Shown: piece by piece, positions 12,994 through 13,353 of the stretch
Layout: every line of letters starts with the position of its first letter
Numbering within the stretch: position 1 is the stretch's first letter
Source: Comamonadaceae bacterium
Lineage (GTDB): Bacteria > Pseudomonadota > Gammaproteobacteria > Burkholderiales > Burkholderiaceae_C
Direction of reading: 5' to 3'
DNA: 13,353 nucleotides
NCBI GenBank assembly: GCA_947478935.1
Contig: CANJXV010000040.1
Location: 1-13,353 of the forward strand
Notes under the pieces: model-generated
Databases searched by the model: none
What the model saw: only the letters and a program-made list of their open reading frames with translations
What the model was told of the DNA's origin: nothing
Made by a program: the position numbers and the translations under genes

Positions 12994-13353
12994 TTACTTA
13001 GCCAACCAAGCAGCGAACTTCTTGTTCAGATCGTCGCCGTTTTCCATCCAGAACTGCGAGTTCGTGGACATAGAACGGCCAGGGTGACCTGCGTTAGGCA
13101 AGTAAGCACGGTTGGGGTTGGATGCGGGAATCAAAGCCAAAGAGGAGTTACGTGTGGGGGCGTAAGGGATGTACTTGGCTTGGTCAGCCAAGGGCTGGCT
13201 GCTGCTGGCAAAGCGGACAAAGTCTTGCGCCGCATCTAGGTTTTTGGTGCCTTTGATGATGGCATACAGATCAGGAATCTGGACTTGGCCATCCCACACG
13301 AGCGCGAAATCTTTTTTCTCTTTCACGTTGGCATCCACGATACGGCCGTGCCA
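12994..13353 (-). CDS. Polyamine-type ABC transporter substrate-binding protein, C-terminal part
   Basis: The last 119 residues of a periplasmic solute-binding protein (PotD-like, extracellular binding protein family 1). The gene runs off the window edge, so its start and signal peptide are not seen. Visible features are the strand and helix ALVWDGQVQIPDLYAIIKGT, KNLDAAQDFVRFASSSQPLA (the conserved helix naming the residues removed from the chain end), YIPYAPTRNSS, and the C-terminal FAAWLAK. The fit to the PotD/PotF group and the two permeases behind it make the assignment firm at the family level, but the ligand is not determined. It is the first gene of the D-B-C order seen here and ends 14 bp before the PotB-like start. 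Confidence 0.88.
   Translation of the reverse strand, partial: WHGRIVDANVKEKKDFALVWDGQVQIPDLYAIIKGTKNLDAAQDFVRFASSSQPLADQAKYIPYAPTRNSSLALIPASNPNRAYLPNAGHPGRSMSTNSQFWMENGDDLNKKFAAWLAK

Overview
The window looks like chromosomal DNA of a betaproteobacterium, most likely a Comamonadaceae-type Burkholderiales (Rhodoferax/Polaromonas-like). This rests on the GC-rich codon use, the glnK-amtB pair with an Ala/Pro-rich leader on AmtB, the glcE-glcF pair and the style of the polyamine-type ABC permeases. The genus is an inference; no rRNA or other marker gene is present.

Layout. (1) 1-1727: the end of a P-II protein gene, then amtB (nitrogen sensing and ammonium transport), closed by tandem stem-loops. 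(2) 1816-2748: an SMP-30/gluconolactonase family sugar-lactone hydrolase. (3) 2756-4302: a graveyard of broken genes, all on the minus strand: the C-terminal end of a MobA-like nucleotidyltransferase, pieces resembling a chagasin-type inhibitor and a saccharopine-dehydrogenase-type NAD(P)-binding fold, the N-terminus of an IS91-family transposase, and a frameshifted hybrid histidine kinase. (4) 4651-7000: an intact cassette: a minus-strand TetR regulator, and divergent to it a fatty acid hydroxylase/sterol desaturase translationally coupled to a secreted protein of unknown function. (5) 7001-7769: non-coding, with hairpins and a second copy of a 40-bp repeat. (6) 7770-8378: an intact MobA/MocA-like nucleotidyltransferase whose 3' end is the 94%-identical partner of the fragment at 2781-2950. 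(7) 8483-10902: glcE and glcF of glycolate oxidase. (8) 10920-13353 (minus): two permeases and the end of the substrate-binding protein of a spermidine/putrescine-type ABC importer.

How it fits together. The ends of the window are ordinary housekeeping and metabolic genes. The middle, about 2.78-7.96 kb, is bounded by two kinds of direct repeat (170 bp and 40 bp). It holds gene debris, an IS91-type remnant and the TetR/desaturase/secreted-protein cassette, so it reads as an accessory islet assembled by repeated illegitimate or IS91-type recombination beside the mobA-like gene. The most interesting functional unit is the desaturase-secreted protein operon with its divergent regulator, a candidate membrane-lipid modification system. 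The most interesting structural signal is the 40-bp repeat that abuts the transposase remnant.
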